Positions 45,736-56,031 of a stretch of 64,000 nucleotides of DNA are shown here, piece by piece. Made by a program: the position numbers and the translations under genes. Position 1 is the first letter of the stretch. The number at the start of each line of letters is the position of its first letter. The notes beneath the pieces are model-generated. The model saw only the letters and a list, made by a program, of their open reading frames with translations. It did not search any database and had not been told where the DNA came from. The stretch comes from Bacillus mycoides (GTDB lineage Bacteria; Bacillota; Bacilli; Bacillales; Bacillaceae_G), in contig NZ_LXLV01000019.1 in NCBI RefSeq assembly GCF_001757995.1, forward strand, positions 304,438-368,437. Reading direction: 5' to 3'.

Positions 45736-46704
45736 ATGCGTGCGGTAAACTGGAACAAAAAAGAAGATGATTTTAGTTTAATGTTTTGGAAGCAAAACAT
45801 CGCTCAGTTTTGGACAGAAGAAGAAATCGCAGTGTCTTCTGACAAAAATACTTGGGCACAATTATCAAAAGAAGAGCAAATTGCTTATAAGCGTGTATTA
45901 GGTGGTTTAACACTTTTAGATACGAAACAAGGCGGCGAAGGGATGCCTCTTGTACTTGTTCATCTTGAAAATTTACAAGCGAAAAGTGTATTAGCTTTCA
46001 TGGGCGCTATGGAAGAAGTACATGCGAAGAGTTACAGTCATATTTTCACAACGTTAGCTACTGAAGAAGAAATTGATGATATTTTTGAATGGGTAGATAA
46101 CCATCCATTACTTGAGAAAAAAGCTGGTATTGTTACTAGTTACTATCGTCGTTTATTAAAGCCTGAGGTAACGAAAAAAGAGTTATACATGGCAATGGTA
46201 GCAAGTGTGTTCTTAGAAAGTTACTTATTCTATAGTGGATTCTTCTATCCACTTTACTTAGCAGGTCAAGGTAAATTGACGGCAAGTGGTGAGATTATTA
46301 ACTTAATAATTCGTGACGAGTCCATTCACGGCGTATTCGTCGGTATTTTAGCACAACAAATCTTCGCGGAACTTTCTGCAGAAGAGCAACAAGAAGTACA
46401 AACGAAAACGCAAGAGTTATTAATGGAACTGTATGAAATTGAATTGGCATATACAGAAGAAATTTACACTTCTATCGGTCTTGTAGAGGATGTAAATCGT
46501 TTCGTTCGTTACAATGCAAATAAAGGACTTATGAACTTAGGGCTTGAGCCGAAGTTTGAAGAAGAAGAAATTAATCCAATCGTTTTAAATGGTTTACGTA
46601 CAGATACGAAAAACCATGACTTCTTCTCTGTAAAAGGAAATGGTTACGTAAAAGCAACGAATGTTGAAAAGTTAGCAGACGATGACTTCGTATTCAATTT
46701 TTAA
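45736..46704 (+). CDS. nrdF: Class Ib ribonucleotide reductase small subunit
   Basis: 322-aa dimetal-tyrosyl radical subunit. Metal ligands are seen in LDTKQGGEGM-like Asp/Glu region (residue about 66), MEEVHAKSYSHIF (Glu and His, radical Tyr following), and FLESYLFYSGF plus RDESIHG. AGAAGGGG precedes ATG. Completes nrdIEF and ends at a strong terminator. Confidence 0.95.
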   Translation: MRAVNWNKKEDDFSLMFWKQNIAQFWTEEEIAVSSDKNTWAQLSKEEQIAYKRVLGGLTLLDTKQGGEGMPLVLVHLENLQAKSVLAFMGAMEEVHAKSYSHIFTTLATEEEIDDIFEWVDNHPLLEKKAGIVTSYYRRLLKPEVTKKELYMAMVASVFLESYLFYSGFFYPLYLAGQGKLTASGEIINLIIRDESIHGVFVGILAQQIFAELSAEEQQEVQTKTQELLMELYEIELAYTEEIYTSIGLVEDVNRFVRYNANKGLMNLGLEPKFEEEEINPIVLNGLRTDTKNHDFFSVKGNGYVKATNVEKLADDDFVFNF

Positions 46705-46717
46705 TATAGTGTTATAG

Positions 46718-46751
46718 AAAAAGCTGTCTTTATAGAAAAGACAGCTTTTTT
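46718..46751 (+). terminator. Terminator of nrdIEF
   Basis: AAAAAGCTGTCTT / AAGACAGCTTTTTT stem and T run. Confidence 0.9.
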
Positions 46752-46985
46752 GCTATGAATAGTTTACATAATGTTATTATTTCATGGAAATATTTTAATC
46801 TTGTAAAAGCCCAATTTGTGAGGAAGTGGGAATCAAGAAAAAACACGGATTAAGGTTTTATTTTCATATTTAGTCGTATGAGAGATTGAATAACTTATGT
46901 CAAAATGAATAAAAAATGAGAAGAAATGAGGCCCAATTCCACCTATACGTTCTTTTTAATATTGAATTTTTAAACTCTAGAAATT

Positions 46986-47002
46986 TTGGCTTAAAAATTG
47001 CA
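46986..47002 (+). promoter_or_regulatory. Sigma-54 (-24/-12) promoter of the putrescine importer gene
   Basis: TTGGCTT-AAAAA-TTGCA matches TTGGCAC-N5-TTGCW with the correct 12-base register between GG and GC. It lies about 130 bp before the start codon. Confidence 0.85.
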
Positions 47003-47058
47003 TGAATATTTTAAAAGTAACAAAAAGGGAGGTAATACTCGGTGTGATATATAGTTAT

Positions 47059-47074
47059 TTGAAAACGCTTCCTT
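47059..47074 (+). promoter_or_regulatory. cre site in the leader of the putrescine importer gene
   Basis: TTGAAAACGCTTCCTT matches the cre core TGAAARCGYTTNC closely. It lies downstream of the sigma-54 promoter, where CcpA could act as a roadblock. Confidence 0.6.
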
Positions 47075-47128
47075 TTAACTGTCGATTTTTAAATGGAAAT
47101 TAGATAGAGAAAGTAGGAGGAATGATAG

Positions 47129-48478
47129 GTGGGAAAAGTAGTTGGTTTAAAACGTTCATTAGGGCTTTGGTCAATTGTTATGCTAGGGGTCGGGTATATG
47201 ACACCGATGGTTGGGTTTGATACATTTGGAATCGTTTCTGAAAAAACGGGCGGTCATGTTCCTGGAGCGTATCTTATTGCATTAGCAGGGATGTTGTTTA
47301 CCGCTGCAAGCTACGGCAAAATGGTAAAGGTTTTTCCTACCGCAGGATCTGCCTATACGTATACACAGAAGACAATTAGTGCAAGGCTTGGGTTTCTTGT
47401 TGGATGGTCCGCGTTATTGGATTATTTGTTTCTACCGATGGTGAACGCACTATTAACGAGAATTTATATGTCAGCATTTTTCCCAAGTGTTCCTAATTGG
47501 GTATGGGTCATTGGCTTTGTTCTCCTGATTACATTAATAAACATGATTAGCGTAAATGTTACTGCTAATTTCAATACTTTCTTAGTAATATTTCAAGTGT
47601 TAGTAATGGCCGTGTTTGTTTTTCTAGTTATAAAAGGCTTATTATCGGGAGAGGGAACAGGAGAAATCTTTTCCATTCAGCCGTTTTTTCAATCAGATAT
47701 ACAAATATCACCGTTAGTTGCAGGTGCGACAATTCTTTGTTTCTCATTTTTAGGTTTTGATGCAGTAACTACATTTTCAGAAGAGACACCAAACGCGGAG
47801 AAAACAATTCCTCGAGCTATTTTTCTTACTGCTTTAATCGGTGGAGTTTTATTCATTACTACTACGTATTTTACACAATCTATGTTTCCAGATACATCTG
47901 TATTTAAAAATCAAGAATCAGCATCTCCAGAAATTGCACTATATGTTGGTGGGAAATTATTTCAAGCCTTCTTTTTAGTAGGAACCCTTATGGGGACACT
48001 TGCGTCCGGTTTAGCTTCTCATACAAGTGTATCTCGATTATTATACGTAATGGGGCGAGATAATGTAATTCCGAAGAAAATATTCGGATACATTCATCCT
48101 CGATGGCGAACTCCAGTATATAACATTATTATTGTAGGGATTATTTCACTCTCCGCTATATTCATTGATTTAGAAACGGCAGCATCCCTTATTAACTTTG
48201 GAGCGCTTATTGCATTTACATTTGTTAATTTATCTGTAATTTCCTACTATGTAATTAAGAAAAAAAGATATAAAACGATAAAAGACTGTTTAAATTTCTT
48301 AGTGATGCCTATTTTAGGTGCTGGTACTGTGGCAGTACTATGGTTTAACCTCAATATTCATTCACTTATTCTGGGGATTTGCTGGGCTGCTATTGGAATT
48401 GGGTACCTTCTATATATTACGAACATGTTTCGTTCAACTCCTCCGCAAATGCATTTTGAAGAAGTACAGGAAATATAA
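47129..48478 (+). CDS. PuuP-like APC-family putrescine importer
   Basis: 449-aa, about 12 membrane helices. The N-terminal stretch [24 protein letters not shown] and [13 protein letters not shown] closely recall the E. coli putrescine importer PuuP. GTG 47129 follows AGGAGG at 8 bases. The sigma-54 promoter and neighbouring aminotransferase and aldehyde dehydrogenase support putrescine as substrate. Likely needs H+ symport, as for PuuP (family knowledge). Confidence 0.78.
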   Translation: MGKVVGLKRSLGLWSIVMLGVGYMTPMVGFDTFGIVSEKTGGHVPGAYLIALAGMLFTAASYGKMVKVFPTAGSAYTYTQKTISARLGFLVGWSALLDYLFLPMVNALLTRIYMSAFFPSVPNWVWVIGFVLLITLINMISVNVTANFNTFLVIFQVLVMAVFVFLVIKGLLSGEGTGEIFSIQPFFQSDIQISPLVAGATILCFSFLGFDAVTTFSEETPNAEKTIPRAIFLTALIGGVLFITTTYFTQSMFPDTSVFKNQESASPEIALYVGGKLFQAFFLVGTLMGTLASGLASHTSVSRLLYVMGRDNVIPKKIFGYIHPRWRTPVYNIIIVGIISLSAIFIDLETAASLINFGALIAFTFVNLSVISYYVIKKKRYKTIKDCLNFLVMPILGAGTVAVLWFNLNIHSLILGICWAAIGIGYLLYITNMFRSTPPQMHFEEVQEI

Positions 48479-48480
48479 AA

Positions 48481-48520
48481 AAGCAAAAGACATCGGGAAT
48501 GGATCCGATGTCTTTTGCTT
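48481..48520 (+). terminator. Hairpin after the importer gene
   Basis: AAGCAAAAGACATCGG / CCGATGTCTTTTGCTT 16-bp perfect stem; T run is short, so it may act through stability as well as termination. Confidence 0.75.
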
Positions 48521-48537
48521 TGAAGATCATGTAACCA

Positions 48538-48551
48538 ATGCAGTATTGCAT
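48538..48551 (+). promoter_or_regulatory. Candidate activator site ATGCA-GTAT-TGCAT
   Basis: A perfect 5+4+5 inverted repeat about 100 bp upstream of the -12 element at 48647. The same arms and spacing occur upstream of the aldehyde dehydrogenase sigma-54 promoter (51767-51780), so it is a likely binding site of the PAS-AAA+ activator. Confidence 0.6.
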
Positions 48552-48632
48552 AATTCATTCAACGATTCATAAGGAAGAGGGGCAAGTCTAGGCAGTATGG
48601 CTGATAAATGATGGTCAACATGTTATTTTCAT

Positions 48633-48649
48633 TTGGCACAATTATTGCT
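48633..48649 (+). promoter_or_regulatory. Sigma-54 promoter of the DUF3055-like/biotinyl pair
   Basis: TTGGCAC-AATTA-TTGCT is a full match to the -24/-12 consensus. It lies 165-180 bp before the start of the first gene, leaving a 150-base leader. Confidence 0.88.
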
Positions 48650-48813
48650 TTGTACAATTAGTAAAAATATAAAAGCGGGGTGTTATTGTCGTAATCCAAG
48701 CAGAAAACAAATACAGTTGAACTTGAAAATCATTTCATTGAAGGTGGTTGCAAAGTTGGAGGAATAGCACGTCTAATATGCTAGTTGCATTTTTAACCTA
48801 AAGGAGGGACCAA

Positions 48814-49104
48814 ATGAAACTGGATATTTTATTAGAAGAAGTGGAGAGACAACAAATCGGCTATTATTGCATTTTGTCGAATAGTCATCGTTACGATATA
48901 GCTGTTACGTATTCGCAACAGTTTCTTGGAAAAGCAATGGTTACCTCAATTCAAAATGGGAGAATGGTTTTATTAAGTCAAGAAGATATTGGAGAGGAAC
49001 AATATTGGGCACCAAGGCTAGGCATTGAGGTAGAAGATATAGAAGAGCTTCAAAGCTTTTTCTATATGATTCTTCAGTCACAAAGGTTAGAAGAACAATA
49101 TTAA
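48814..49104 (+). CDS. DUF3055/SAV0927-like small protein
   Basis: 96-aa soluble protein. The segment SNSHRYDIAVTYSQQFLGKA followed by MVLLSQEDIGEE resembles the DUF3055 pattern (RYDFGIVYTNMFFGK...LLSHDDV) as I remember it. Function unknown. AAAGGAGGGACC precedes ATG. First gene of a two-gene unit under a sigma-54 promoter. Confidence 0.6.
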   Translation: MKLDILLEEVERQQIGYYCILSNSHRYDIAVTYSQQFLGKAMVTSIQNGRMVLLSQEDIGEEQYWAPRLGIEVEDIEELQSFFYMILQSQRLEEQY

Positions 49105-49131
49105 TAGAATAAAAGAAAGGGATGATTGATT

Positions 49132-49380
49132 GTGTATTATGATATTATTACGAGTCCGTGTTATGGAATAATTGAAAAAGTGTCTATTAATAAGGATTCG
49201 CGAATTTATGAATGGGAGCCATTATTCTCTATTAAAGATATGAATGGTAAACTGGAAGTAATTAAGATGGGATGTAGTGGAGAGGTGCAATCTTTAGAAG
49301 TAGAGGCAGGAGATAAAGTAATTCCAGGTATGGTATTAGCTTACATTCAAGAAGATCTTTTCGTTAGTGGTAGTGATTAA
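49132..49380 (+). CDS. Small biotinyl/lipoyl-domain protein
   Basis: 82-aa protein that is almost only a biotinyl/lipoyl-type hammerhead domain: ITSPCYGIIEKVSI at the N-terminus, LEVIKMGCSGEVQSLEVEAGD in the hairpin (modifiable Lys in E-V-I-K-M; given here as key residues), and VIPGMVLAYIQED at the end. The EVIKM turn is like the EAMKM of biotin carriers. It may carry a prosthetic group or be a structural relative. GTG 49132 follows AAAGGG; TTG 49126 is also possible. Confidence 0.65.
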   Translation: MYYDIITSPCYGIIEKVSINKDSRIYEWEPLFSIKDMNGKLEVIKMGCSGEVQSLEVEAGDKVIPGMVLAYIQEDLFVSGSD

Positions 49381-49393
49381 TGATAGAACAATG

Positions 49394-49428
49394 AGGAAGA
49401 TGGAGGCGTTCATCTTCCTTTTTTTTAT
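49394..49428 (+). terminator. Terminator before the sigma-54 activator gene
   Basis: AGGAAGATG / CATCTTCCT stem with eight T. Confidence 0.88.
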
Positions 49429-49525
49429 TAAGTAAAGGAAAAAAAGGTTTATTTTCAGATTAATTAAAAAAATCTGTTTTTAATGATACAATACAAATTA
49501 TATAGTTCAAAGGAGGAATAGCAGA

Positions 49526-51655
49526 ATGTTTTCCATTGCTCATAAAAAAATTAGACCTATTGTTTCTCTACCTATCGATCAATCTGAAAAGGAATGGAAT
49601 ATAGATTTTAAAAATATAAAAGAATCTTTTCTATTTTTAAAAAGAGGGGAGAAATTATTTGCATACGTTCATGTGAAGGATCTGCTATCAAATAGTAAGG
49701 GATTAACTTCTAAGGTATTGCTTTCAAATGCTATTTCACTAGATACAATATGTCATCTTAGTAAAGATATTTCTTTAACAGCTCTTTTTCAAATTATTGG
49801 AGCGCCGATTGCGATAGTAAAAAATGAAATGGATGAGCTAACAGGATATATAAGAAGAGAGGATGTTTTTGCAGAACTATTTAAACAAGAAAATCAGAGT
49901 GTTGATATATTGAAAATTATTTTAACGTCTATTCCAATGGGGATTTTTGTAGTAGATCGTGAAAAGAAAATTGTAAATTGCAATGAGTCTGGTTTGAAGA
50001 TGATTAAATCGACTCCTGAAAAAGTTATGAATGTACCAGCAGAACTGATTTTTAATGAAGAGCACATTAATAACGTATTTACAACGGGAAAAACGATCTT
50101 GAATCAATTACAAATCACAAATGAGATGGGTGTATTAGTTGACTATAGTCCGATTCCAAACTTTGATCAAAGTATTGAAGGGATGGTTATAATTGTGCAA
50201 GATTTGCCGATGGTCGAGGACATGGCGATGGAAATTGAATATATAAAGGATTTAAATAAAGATTTACATGCAATCTTGTCTAGTATTTATGATGAAATAT
50301 TAGTTGTTAATCATAAAGGGGAATTAATTCGTTATAGTGAAACGGTTATCAATGATTTTTGGGGGAGTAATTTGAAAGACCTGTTAGGAAAAAATCTTTT
50401 AGACCTAGAAAAGAAAGGATTATTTAGTCCATCTGTTACTCGATTAGTGTTGGAAAAACAAAAAAAGGTATCAGTTGTACAAGAAACAAAGAGCGGAAGA
50501 AAAATATTAGCAGTTGGAAACCCTGTATTTAATGAAAATGGAGAGCTTCATCGTATTATTATTGCCTCAAGGGATATTACCGAAGCAACAAGGTTGAAGA
50601 CGGAATTACATGAAATAAAGAAGATATCAGAGCAATATAAGAAGGAGTTAGATGATTTTAAAAATAAAGATCGTTTTCTTAAGAAGCTTATTTACTGTAG
50701 TCCGAAAATGGAGCAAATTATTAACCAAGCTAAAAAAATAGCAGATTTTTCTTCCAATGTTCTTATTTCTGGAGAATCTGGTGTCGGAAAAGAAGTAATT
50801 GCCCAAGCAATTCATCAACTTGGAAACCGATCTTCAAAGCCATTTTTAAAATTAAATTGTGGTGCAATTCCAGAAACTTTGTTAGAAAGTGAACTATTTG
50901 GTTATACGAAAGGTGCTTTTACAGGAGCCGATAAAAATGGGAAAGAAGGATATTTTAAGCAGGCTGATCAAGGTATTTTATTTTTAGATGAAATTGGAGA
51001 AATGCCTTTACATTTGCAAGTGAAATTGCTTAGAGTCCTGCAGGAACAAGAAGTAATTCCTATTGGAAGTACAATACCTACGAAAATAAATGTACAAATT
51101 ATTGCTGCTACAAATAAGAGTCTTGAAAAGATGGTGGAATCTGGAACATTCCGTGAAGATTTGTTTTATCGCCTAAATGTAATTCCGTTGCGAGTTCCGC
51201 CTCTACGAGAGCGAATGGAAGATGTTCCGGTACTTGCCTTTCATTTCTTGCAACAGTTAAATGAAAAATATAATAAAAATTATCATTTAACTCCAGATGC
51301 GCTTAGCTTACTAGAGTTTTACTCATGGCCAGGAAATGTACGTGAATTACAAAATATGATTGAACGTTTAGTCGTATCAGCAGACGATCCAGTAATTGAA
51401 GCGGAGTTTGTTAGTAAGTTTTTAACACCTCGTTATGACTTTAAAAAATCAAAACCAGTTATTACAAGAGTATTACCATTACAAGAAGCACTACATTCTG
51501 TAGAAGAACAATTGATTTTACTTGCAATGAAGCAGTATAAAACAACGACTAAGGCTGCAAAAGCTCTTGGAATCAGCCAGTCTTCAGTGAGTCGGAAATA
51601 TCAAAGAATTGTTAGTGAAAAAGAAATACCAACTGATATAATCTCTTATTCCTAA
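49526..51655 (+). CDS. Sigma-54-dependent activator with CBS-like and two PAS domains
   Basis: 709-aa enhancer-binding protein. Residues about 40-125 contain a CBS-like half (SLTALFQIIGAPIAIV, LTGYIRREDVF). PAS domains lie at about 130-240 and 245-365. The AAA+ domain (about 390-630) has Walker A GESGVGKE, the sigma-54 contact loop GAFTGA and Walker B LFLDEIGEM. The C-terminus is a Fis-type helix-turn-helix (TTKAAKALGISQSSVSRKYQ). It sits between its likely targets: the importer and biotinyl pair upstream and the catabolic genes downstream. GGAGG precedes ATG. Confidence 0.92.
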   Translation: MFSIAHKKIRPIVSLPIDQSEKEWNIDFKNIKESFLFLKRGEKLFAYVHVKDLLSNSKGLTSKVLLSNAISLDTICHLSKDISLTALFQIIGAPIAIVKNEMDELTGYIRREDVFAELFKQENQSVDILKIILTSIPMGIFVVDREKKIVNCNESGLKMIKSTPEKVMNVPAELIFNEEHINNVFTTGKTILNQLQITNEMGVLVDYSPIPNFDQSIEGMVIIVQDLPMVEDMAMEIEYIKDLNKDLHAILSSIYDEILVVNHKGELIRYSETVINDFWGSNLKDLLGKNLLDLEKKGLFSPSVTRLVLEKQKKVSVVQETKSGRKILAVGNPVFNENGELHRIIIASRDITEATRLKTELHEIKKISEQYKKELDDFKNKDRFLKKLIYCSPKMEQIINQAKKIADFSSNVLISGESGVGKEVIAQAIHQLGNRSSKPFLKLNCGAIPETLLESELFGYTKGAFTGADKNGKEGYFKQADQGILFLDEIGEMPLHLQVKLLRVLQEQEVIPIGSTIPTKINVQIIAATNKSLEKMVESGTFREDLFYRLNVIPLRVPPLRERMEDVPVLAFHFLQQLNEKYNKNYHLTPDALSLLEFYSWPGNVRELQNMIERLVVSADDPVIEAEFVSKFLTPRYDFKKSKPVITRVLPLQEALHSVEEQLILLAMKQYKTTTKAAKALGISQSSVSRKYQRIVSEKEIPTDIISYS

Positions 51656-51689
51656 AAAAGGAGAAAGTCACATAGACTTCTCTTTTTTT
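51654..51689 (+). terminator. Terminator of the activator gene
   Basis: AGGAGAAAGTC / GACTTCTCTTTTTTT imperfect stem and T run. Confidence 0.75.
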
Positions 51690-51766
51690 GTTGGTTTACA
51701 AAGTTTTCCGCTATGCGTGGGTAGTGCACTGATTTACGTTCTGTTTTATGCAAAACGGAATAGCGC

Positions 51767-51780
51767 ATGCAAAAATGCAT
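51767..51780 (+). promoter_or_regulatory. Candidate activator site ATGCA-AAAA-TGCAT
   Basis: Perfect 5+4+5 inverted repeat about 85 bp upstream of the -12 element of the catabolic operon. It shares arms and spacing with 48538-48551. A related GTTTT-ATGC-AAAAC repeat lies just upstream (51743-51756). Confidence 0.6.
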
Positions 51781-51843
51781 AACTCTTTTTGTTACATATA
51801 AGAATATAGTCAGTCTTTGTATGATTCCTTTGCACTTTAAATG

Positions 51844-51860
51844 TTGGCATGAAAATTGCT
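51844..51860 (+). promoter_or_regulatory. Sigma-54 promoter of the putrescine catabolic operon
   Basis: TTGGCAT-GAAAA-TTGCT matches the -24/-12 consensus with correct spacing, 41 bp before the start codon of the aldehyde dehydrogenase. Confidence 0.9.
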
Positions 51861-51900
51861 TATAAATATATAAACGATCGATAAAGGAGGATTCAATATA

Positions 51901-53394
51901 GTGCTAGATTTAAAAATGTATGTAAACGGTGAATGGAGAGACTCTAGTAATCAAGAGAAAAGAACGATTATTAACCCTGCGAATGGCAAGGGTATAGCAT
52001 ATGCACCTGAGGGAACAATCGAGGATGCAAAATACGCAATCGAAGTGGCAAGGGCGGCTTTCGATAGTGGAATTTGGTCAGAAACATCCACTGCTGAAAG
52101 GGCATCATATTTATTTAAAATAGCAGATGAAATTGATAAAAATATGGAAGAGTTAGTGTATCTTGAAACAATGGATAATGGAAAAACATACCGTGAGGCA
52201 GAAGGAGATATTGGAGACGCAGCGGCTTGTTTTCGCTATTACGCCGGATTGATTACAAAGCCAGATGGTCAAACATATCATGTAGCCGATCCGATGCAAG
52301 CGATGGTTGTAAGAGAGCCAGTTGGTGTTTGTGGATTAATTGTTCCATGGAATTATCCGCTATTGATGAGTGTATGGAAAATTGCACCTGCTTTAGCAGC
52401 TGGAAATACAATTGTGTTTAAACCTTCTGAAGTGACACCAATCACTGCAACAAAGCTATTCGAAATCCTTGAAAAAGTAGGGCTACCAAAAGGTGTTGCC
52501 AATATGGTAATGGGGGCTGGCCCAATAGTAGGGAATGAAATTGCAGCGAGTCATAAAGTGGATATGATTTCCTTTACAGGTGGAACAAAGACAGGTAAGC
52601 ACATTATGAGAAAAGCGGCAGATAATATGAAAAAGATTTCGTTAGAGCTTGGGGGAAAATCTCCAAATATTATTTTTGCAGATGCGGATTTTGAGACCGC
52701 TATTGATTATGCTCTATTCGGTATTTATGCAGGTAGCGGACAAGTATGTTCAGCAGGATCGAGAATCCTTGTAGAAGAAAGTGTTTACGATAGATTTGTT
52801 AATAGTTTTGTAGAGCGAGCGCAGCAAATTAACGTTGGGCCTGGTGATAATCCAGAATCAGAAATGGGGCCACTTGTAAGTCAAGAACATATGGAAAAAG
52901 TATTACGTTATATTGAAATTGGGAAAGACGAAGGTGCAAACGTTGCTTGCGGAGGTAGACGAATAATGGAGGATGGAAAAGGTGATGGTTTCTTTATTGA
53001 ACCAACAGTCTTTGTCAATGTAAAACCTGATATGCGCATTGTCCAGGAAGAAATATTCGGTCCTGTTGTAGTAATTCAAAAGTTTAAAGACGAACAGGAA
53101 GCAATTGAGTTGGCAAACGGTACAGACTATGGCTTGGCTGGAGGGGTATTTACGGTTGATGGTGCAAAAGCAATGCGTGTGATTCGTAAACTTCGCGCAG
53201 GAATTACATGGATTAATAGTTATCATCCAACATACAATGAGGCGCCTTGGGGCGGATATAAGCAAAGTGGTATTGGACGTAGTCTAGGAACGTTTGGATT
53301 AGAAGAATTTCAAGAAATTAAGCAGATTAATATAAATCTAGAAGTAGAACCTATTGGTTGGTTTGCAAATAAAAAAAATGTAGAGGTGAATTAG
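51901..53394 (+). CDS. Aldehyde dehydrogenase, probable 4-aminobutanal oxidation
   Basis: 497-aa NAD(P)-dependent aldehyde dehydrogenase. Oxyanion Asn151 in VPWNYPLLMS, general base Glu249 in SLELGGKSPN and nucleophile Cys283 in GQVCSAGSR are present. It would oxidise the 4-aminobutanal (or the equilibrium pyrroline) made by the adjacent aminotransferase to GABA; the substrate is inferred from context. GTG start with AAAGGAGG. Its TAG stop abuts the next ATG, so the genes are translationally coupled. Confidence 0.88.
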   Translation: MLDLKMYVNGEWRDSSNQEKRTIINPANGKGIAYAPEGTIEDAKYAIEVARAAFDSGIWSETSTAERASYLFKIADEIDKNMEELVYLETMDNGKTYREAEGDIGDAAACFRYYAGLITKPDGQTYHVADPMQAMVVREPVGVCGLIVPWNYPLLMSVWKIAPALAAGNTIVFKPSEVTPITATKLFEILEKVGLPKGVANMVMGAGPIVGNEIAASHKVDMISFTGGTKTGKHIMRKAADNMKKISLELGGKSPNIIFADADFETAIDYALFGIYAGSGQVCSAGSRILVEESVYDRFVNSFVERAQQINVGPGDNPESEMGPLVSQEHMEKVLRYIEIGKDEGANVACGGRRIMEDGKGDGFFIEPTVFVNVKPDMRIVQEEIFGPVVVIQKFKDEQEAIELANGTDYGLAGGVFTVDGAKAMRVIRKLRAGITWINSYHPTYNEAPWGGYKQSGIGRSLGTFGLEEFQEIKQININLEVEPIGWFANKKNVEVN

Positions 53395-54762
<1,368 letters not shown>

Positions 54763-54838
54763 ATTTCGCATAATGTTATATGTGAATTCAAATGATTGAA
54801 ACTATAATTAGAATAGATTTACTTATATTGTATTACAG

Positions 54839-54874
54839 GAAGGCAGTGTAACGAAAAGTTACACTGCCTTTTTA
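54839..54874 (+). terminator. Terminator of the putrescine operon
   Basis: AAGGCAGTGTAAC / GTTACACTGCCTT 13-bp stem with T run. Confidence 0.92.
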
Positions 54875-54911
54875 TTACATTTTTTGTTGTAACTATTTAC
54901 ATATAATTTGC

Positions 54912-54941
54912 CTTAGTGTACTATTTAACTAACACACTAAG
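54912..54941 (+). promoter_or_regulatory. Inverted repeat CTTAGTGT-N14-ACACTAAG, YtrA-type operator
   Basis: Perfect 8-bp arms located 15 bp before the YtrA-like gene and just downstream of a TATAAT at 54902. The AGTGT...ACACT layout fits YtrA-subfamily operators; autoregulation is likely. Confidence 0.7.
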
Positions 54942-54955
54942 ACAGGAGGGGAGAA

Positions 54956-55336
54956 ATGAAAATCGAGTTTTCTCCAAACACACCAATTTACATTCAAGTA
55001 ATGGAATACATAAAAAAAGAAATTGTAACGGGTCATTTATTGCCTGGTGATAAAATTCCCTCTGTACGTGAATTAGCGAGTGAATTACAAGTAAATCCAA
55101 ATACGATTCAACGTACATTTCAAGAGTTAGAGCGGGATGGAGTTGTAGTAACACGTAGAGGAATGGGACGATATGTAACGAATGAAGGGGAGAAAATTAT
55201 GGAGCTGCGAAAAGATATGGCGAAAGAATTACTTCATTCTTTTATAGATGGAATGGACAATTTAGGTTTTTCAGAAGAAGAAATTCTTACAATCCTTCGT
55301 TTTTCATTACATGAGAAAAGGGAGGAGAACGAATGA
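54956..55336 (+). CDS. YtrA-subfamily GntR regulator
   Basis: 126-aa winged-helix protein without a large effector domain, the YtrA form. It has a winged helix (about 10-75; GDKIPSVRELASELQVNPNTIQRTFQELERDG) and a short helical tail. Such repressors usually control an ABC exporter in the same operon and respond to cell-envelope stress. ATG follows AGGAGGGG. Its stop overlaps the next ATG (ATGA). Confidence 0.9.
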   Translation: MKIEFSPNTPIYIQVMEYIKKEIVTGHLLPGDKIPSVRELASELQVNPNTIQRTFQELERDGVVVTRRGMGRYVTNEGEKIMELRKDMAKELLHSFIDGMDNLGFSEEEILTILRFSLHEKREENE

Positions 55337-56031
55337 CAGAGTTATTAAAAATAGAAAACGTATGGAAGCGGTACGGATTAAAAGCAGTGATCCGTGAGTT
55401 AAACATAGAGATCACAGAAGGAAAAATCGTTGGGCTTGTTGGAGATAACGGAAGCGGGAAAACGACGTTATTAAAAATGATTGCAGGCCTACAACATCCT
55501 TCTGAAGGCAGCATAGTAATTAACGGTAAAAAAGTAGGGTTAGAGACGAAAGAAATCGTTTCATTTATGTCTGATAAGCCAGTCTTTGATGATTGGATGA
55601 CTGTAAAAGATGCCCTATTTTTCTATCGAGATTTTTATAAAGACTTTGATATTCAAAGAGCAGTAGATACGATTGCAGAATTTAAAATACCGTTAGAAGA
55701 AAAAATTACAGCATTATCAAAAGGGATGATTGAAAAGCTTCAAATTATTTTAACGTTTTCTCGAAAAGCGAAGTTATATGTACTAGATGAACCACTTGGC
55801 GGGATTGATCTTGTTTCTAGAGAACACGTATTAGATCTCATTCTACAATTTTATAGAGAAGATTGTACAATACTAATCTCAACTCATTTAATAAATGAAG
55901 TTGAAAATATTTTTGATGAGGTAATCTTTTTAAAAGATGGAGAAATTGTATTGTATGAAAATGTAGAAGAGTTACGTTTTCAGAGAGGGAAAGCTGTCAC
56001 GGAGGTGTTTAAGGAGGTGTTTAGTAGATGA
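55333..56031 (+). CDS. ABC exporter ATPase, first pair
   Basis: 232-aa ATPase: Walker A GDNGSGKTT near residue 39, signature region LSKGMIEK, Walker B LYVLDEPLGGID, H-loop STHLINEVE. It is of the short drug/peptide exporter type and pairs with the overlapping permease gene. Partner substrate unknown; the YtrA setting suggests envelope-active peptides or antibiotics. Confidence 0.88.
   Translation: MTELLKIENVWKRYGLKAVIRELNIEITEGKIVGLVGDNGSGKTTLLKMIAGLQHPSEGSIVINGKKVGLETKEIVSFMSDKPVFDDWMTVKDALFFYRDFYKDFDIQRAVDTIAEFKIPLEEKITALSKGMIEKLQIILTFSRKAKLYVLDEPLGGIDLVSREHVLDLILQFYREDCTILISTHLINEVENIFDEVIFLKDGEIVLYENVEELRFQRGKAVTEVFKEVFSR

Noticed and set aside
48660-48813. Possible leader peptide or decayed gene in the leader of the DUF3055-like gene
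   Set aside because: A frame with HFIEGGCKVGGIARLIC is open but lacks a start codon with a ribosome site; a seven-codon ORF at 48778 has poor spacing to its GGAGG.
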